NCBI GenBank assembly: GCA_041689775.1
Contig: JBDNFP010000167.1
Coordinates: 1 to 10,384, forward strand
Length of the DNA: 10,384 bases
Direction of reading: 5' to 3'
Source of the DNA: JBDNFP01 sp041689775
GTDB lineage: Bacteria > Bacteroidota > Bacteroidia > Cytophagales > Spirosomataceae
The stretch's first letter is position 1. Every line of letters starts with the position of its first letter. Made by a program: the position numbers and the translations under genes. Shown one piece after another: positions 7,689 to 10,384 of this stretch. The notes beneath the pieces are model-generated. The model was given only the letters and a program-made list of their open reading frames with translations. It was not told the origin of the DNA and searched no databases.

Positions 7689-7743
7689 ATTTTTTTGCAA
7701 GTATTTGATATGTAAATAGTTGTATAGAATTTATGTAGCTTTC

Positions 7744-9192
7744 TTATTGTGCTGCCCACCAAACTGGTACATTCACACTATTGCCTTGGGTTTTGTCAGC
7801 AGCCTTTTTGAACTCGACCCCGTTGAGCGCACTTTCACTGTTGGGGTAGGGCATCCGGATAGGTATCAAATTATTGTTCAGGCTGGCTGATATCGTTTTT
7901 AGCTTTGGAAAGCCCGTTCTTCGGTATTCATTCCAGCCCTCATAGCCATTGTTCAGGTTGGCCAGCCATTTCTGGGTGATGATTTGTTCAACTGGGTTCT
8001 GACCATTGGTTTTGTAAGCCACTTTCTCGCTGGTTAAATAGGATGCGGGTAAGCTGGTCCGCCAGTAACTGAATGCCAAAGTAATCCCTTTTTCATATAA
8101 TTCCTTCGCGGAGGCCGCAATTAAGCCCTTTTCCGCCGCCTCGGCGAGCAAAAAGCTTGTTTCATAAGCAGTACTATAATTAGCATACAGCTGGTCGGAA
8201 TTTTCCCGAAAAACTGAACCCGTCAGCGAGTAGTTGGAAATAGAAATGGACAGCTTGGAAGCATCCGGGCCATTGAGCAAACCCTTGTACTGGGTTGGGT
8301 TAGCAGCCGTTGGGCGGAAATAAACGCCTATCCGTGGGTCTTGTAATTCGGCAAGTTTTTCTTCCATTGTTTTGGACATAATGAAGAGGTTATAATCGCC
8401 AATACGGGCGGTGGCCATCCGGAAGTTGGTGGGCTGAGAAGCAGTAAATTTAAACTGGGCATTATCTGTACTAGCCTTAATATAATTACCCTCGTTAAAG
8501 ATTGTCTGCAATTGCGCTTTTACGTCCACCTTTTCCGATATGCGCATCAGGTACTTGATGCGTAGTGAATTAGCAAACAGTATCCATTTCGTCCGATTGC
8601 CATTGTAAAGAATATCGCCTTCCAGGGGAGTAGCTCCCTTGTAGTTTTGGATGGAGGTAATGGCCTTGCTTAGATTATCAAGTAGGCCTCCCGATGCGGT
8701 GAATATTGCTTCTTGACTATCGTAGGTAGGAGAAATGATACCTTCCTTTCCGGCTAGTGCCTGGCTATATGGAACGTCGCCGTAGAGATCAGTTAAACCC
8801 GCGGTCATGTAAGCTTTCATGATGAGGGCAGGACCCTCGTACACGGCAAAGGCTGGGTTGGCCCTTGATTTTTCCAGTAGAATCTCGTTGTCCCGGAGAT
8901 TGGTATACATAAATGGCCAGGGATTACCACCGTATTGGGGCTCGGTCAGGCTGTGGCGGTCAAACAAGTTAAAATCGATGGCCGTGAAATATTGTCCCAG
9001 CAAGTTGCCGGCCACAAAGGCTTCGTAGGACATTTGCTCACCGTAATCAAAGAGTACCTTGCGGAACAAAAGCGACGGTTGCACATCCACGGGCGCGTTA
9101 GGATTGGTATTGATTTCCTGAAAGTCTTTGGTACAGCCAAGTGTGGTACCAAGGAATAGCAGCAGGGTTATTTTCTTATGGAATGATTTCAT
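7744..9192 (-). CDS. SusD/RagB-type nutrient-binding outer-membrane lipoprotein (SusD-like_2)
   Basis: The 482-residue product has a lipoprotein signal (KKITLLLFLGTTLG before Cys20) followed by the hallmark N-terminus DFQEINTNPNAP of SusD-like_2 proteins. The block G-Y-E-G-W420-N-E-Y-R-R-T-G-F-P near the C-terminus is another family mark. SusD proteins sit on the extracellular face as the lid of a SusC barrel and bind the ligand before import; the N-terminal half forms TPR-like helices. It lies 14 bp after the susC-like stop, the normal tight pairing. Length is typical. This subtype is found with varied ligands, including peptides and glycans, so the partner genes are the better guide; no glycoside hydrolase is in view. 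Start chosen for the complete lipobox. Confidence 0.95.
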   Translation of the reverse strand: MKSFHKKITLLLFLGTTLGCTKDFQEINTNPNAPVDVQPSLLFRKVLFDYGEQMSYEAFVAGNLLGQYFTAIDFNLFDRHSLTEPQYGGNPWPFMYTNLRDNEILLEKSRANPAFAVYEGPALIMKAYMTAGLTDLYGDVPYSQALAGKEGIISPTYDSQEAIFTASGGLLDNLSKAITSIQNYKGATPLEGDILYNGNRTKWILFANSLRIKYLMRISEKVDVKAQLQTIFNEGNYIKASTDNAQFKFTASQPTNFRMATARIGDYNLFIMSKTMEEKLAELQDPRIGVYFRPTAANPTQYKGLLNGPDASKLSISISNYSLTGSVFRENSDQLYANYSTAYETSFLLAEAAEKGLIAASAKELYEKGITLAFSYWRTSLPASYLTSEKVAYKTNGQNPVEQIITQKWLANLNNGYEGWNEYRRTGFPKLKTISASLNNNLIPIRMPYPNSESALNGVEFKKAADKTQGNSVNVPVWWAAQ

Positions 9193-9206
9193 TTTTTTAT
9201 TGAAAA

Positions 9207-10384
9207 TTAAAAGCTCACGCTCAGTTTTACACCAATATTGCGGCTAGTAGGGTAGCTCATATCTTCTACGCCACTTTGAAGCTGTTGTCCCTGGAAAGAA
9301 GTTTGCTCCGGGTCAAAGTGGGGTATTTCTGAGAAGGCAAACAAATTACGACCTACCAGAGAAACACTAAGTTGCTGGATTTCCAATTTCTGCAACAGAG
9401 AGCAGCTTTGCGGAATGGTATAACCAAGGGACAATTCACGCAGTTTCAAATAGGAGGCGTTATAAACGTTATTTTCTTCATGATTACGGTCGTAATACAT
9501 CCGGTAGTACGTTTCCGCTGGTACCGCCTTGGTGTTTGGGATGTAGGTAGGGTTTTCTTTTGTTCCGGTGTTAACAACTCCATGGGCTATAATGCCACCC
9601 TCCGGACGGTCGGACGTTTCGATCAATTGACCCGCCACTGCGGCCAACGAAAGGGTACGGGATACCAGAATGCCACCTTGCCGCCAATCAAACAGGAATC
9701 CAAGGTTCCAGTGTTTTACCCGTACCTGATTGTATAGCCCCAACATGAAATTAGGATTATAGTTGCCGAGTTTTTTGAGGGTATTATCGACAATATAACG
9801 TCCGTTTGTTCCGATAATAAAGTCGCCGTTATCGTTTTTGCGATATCCGGTGCCCCAGATATCACCCATGCGATCGCCTTCGCGTACCTGGTACCATACG
9901 GTTTGGTTTACGTTATCGTAAATCCGGTTGTACCCAAGCGTAAGGGTACCGGCATCGTCGGGTAGGGATACTACCGTAGTCCGGTTGCGGCTAAAATTCA
10001 AGGTTACGTTCCACCGTATATCTTTGGTCAGCACGGGTACGTAGTTTACAATGGCTTCCAAGCCCTTAGAACGCACCGAACCACCATTGATTACGCGCTC
10101 GCCGTACCCGGTCGAAATGGCAATTGGCAACGCCAGAATCTGATTGGTAGTTAAGGCGTCATAGTACGTAAGATCAAAACCAAGGCGGTCGTCAAAAAAG
10201 CGAACATCAGCACCTAACTCGTAGGATGTAGTTGATTCTGGTTTCAGGTTAGCGTTTGCAATCGTGTTCTGATCGCTGAATGTAGGTTGAGAGAATACCG
10301 GAGTTTTGGCGTTGAATACCCCGGAGGTTTGGTAAGGGCTGGTGTCGTTGCCCACGTTGGCTACGCTCGCCCGTACTTTGGCAA
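9207..10384 (-). CDS. SusC/RagA-type TonB-dependent outer-membrane transporter, C-terminal part (start lies beyond the right edge)
   Basis: The minus-strand frame is open from the right window edge to a TAA at 9209-9207, giving about 391 residues of the C-terminal barrel. It opens with A-K-V-R-A-S-V-A-N-V-G-N-D-T-S-P-Y, the family block usually seen as K-x-R-A-S-x-x-x-V-G-N-D. NANLKPESTTSYELGADVRF and then FDDRLGFDLTYYD are further standard SusC strands. The last strand ends in LSVSF with the terminal Phe used for barrel assembly. The GTG at 10355-10353 is an internal valine, not a start. The signal peptide, carboxypeptidase-like domain and plug are outside the window. SusC imports ligand through the outer membrane using TonB energy, with the adjacent susD-like product as lid. 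Substrate unknown. Confidence 0.95.
   Translation of the reverse strand, partial: AKVRASVANVGNDTSPYQTSGVFNAKTPVFSQPTFSDQNTIANANLKPESTTSYELGADVRFFDDRLGFDLTYYDALTTNQILALPIAISTGYGERVINGGSVRSKGLEAIVNYVPVLTKDIRWNVTLNFSRNRTTVVSLPDDAGTLTLGYNRIYDNVNQTVWYQVREGDRMGDIWGTGYRKNDNGDFIIGTNGRYIVDNTLKKLGNYNPNFMLGLYNQVRVKHWNLGFLFDWRQGGILVSRTLSLAAVAGQLIETSDRPEGGIIAHGVVNTGTKENPTYIPNTKAVPAETYYRMYYDRNHEENNVYNASYLKLRELSLGYTIPQSCSLLQKLEIQQLSVSLVGRNLFAFSEIPHFDPEQTSFQGQQLQSGVEDMSYPTSRNIGVKLSVSF

Noticed and set aside
7676..7700. TTGCAA and TATAAT on the minus strand as a sigma-70 promoter for the symporter
   Set aside because: The spacing is only 12 bases, and Bacteroidota use a different consensus (TTTG / TAnnTTTG).
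10353..10355. GTG as the start of the SusC-like gene
   Set aside because: The frame continues upstream to the window edge with the standard SusC block K-V-R-A-S, so this is an internal valine.

Overview
The window looks like chromosomal DNA from a Bacteroidota bacterium, most likely order Cytophagales (Spirosoma/Dyadobacter-like). The grounds are a SusC/SusD outer-membrane uptake pair, a large lipoprotein zinc metalloprotease of the met-zincin type common in this phylum, Sec signal peptides ending in A-Q, and the absence of purine-rich Shine-Dalgarno sequences before most starts. This placement comes from reading the proteins, not from a database search.

Layout, left to right. (1) Positions 1-99 hold the first 33 codons of a transposase (minus strand) that runs off the left edge, followed by an AT-rich gap. 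(2) Positions 328-1718 carry two small minus-strand genes for exported proteins: a putative beta-barrel outer-membrane protein with no recognised family, and a SnoaL/NTF2-like (DUF4440, SgcJ/EcaC-type) protein. (3) Positions 1847-4366 encode an 839-residue zinc metalloprotease lipoprotein (minus) with a strong intrinsic terminator right after its stop. (4) Positions 4592-5359 encode a secreted two-domain cupin on the plus strand, divergent from the protease and convergent with the next block. (5) Positions 5398-10384 form a minus-strand gene set read in the order susC-like (3' part only), susD-like, sodium:solute symporter, metallophosphoesterase. The symporter and phosphoesterase genes overlap by 8 bp.

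The right-hand block reads as a nutrient-uptake module. The SusC/SusD pair would bring a ligand across the outer membrane, the symporter would carry it (or a product) across the inner membrane, and the phosphoesterase-fold protein would act in the cytoplasm. The substrate cannot be read from the sequence. The most unusual points are the phosphoesterase, whose D-x-H metal motif is replaced by G-x-Y and which has a C-x-C...C cluster, and a set of degenerate 7-base tandem repeats filling much of the spacer directly upstream of the symporter gene. I saw no rRNA, tRNA or CRISPR array.
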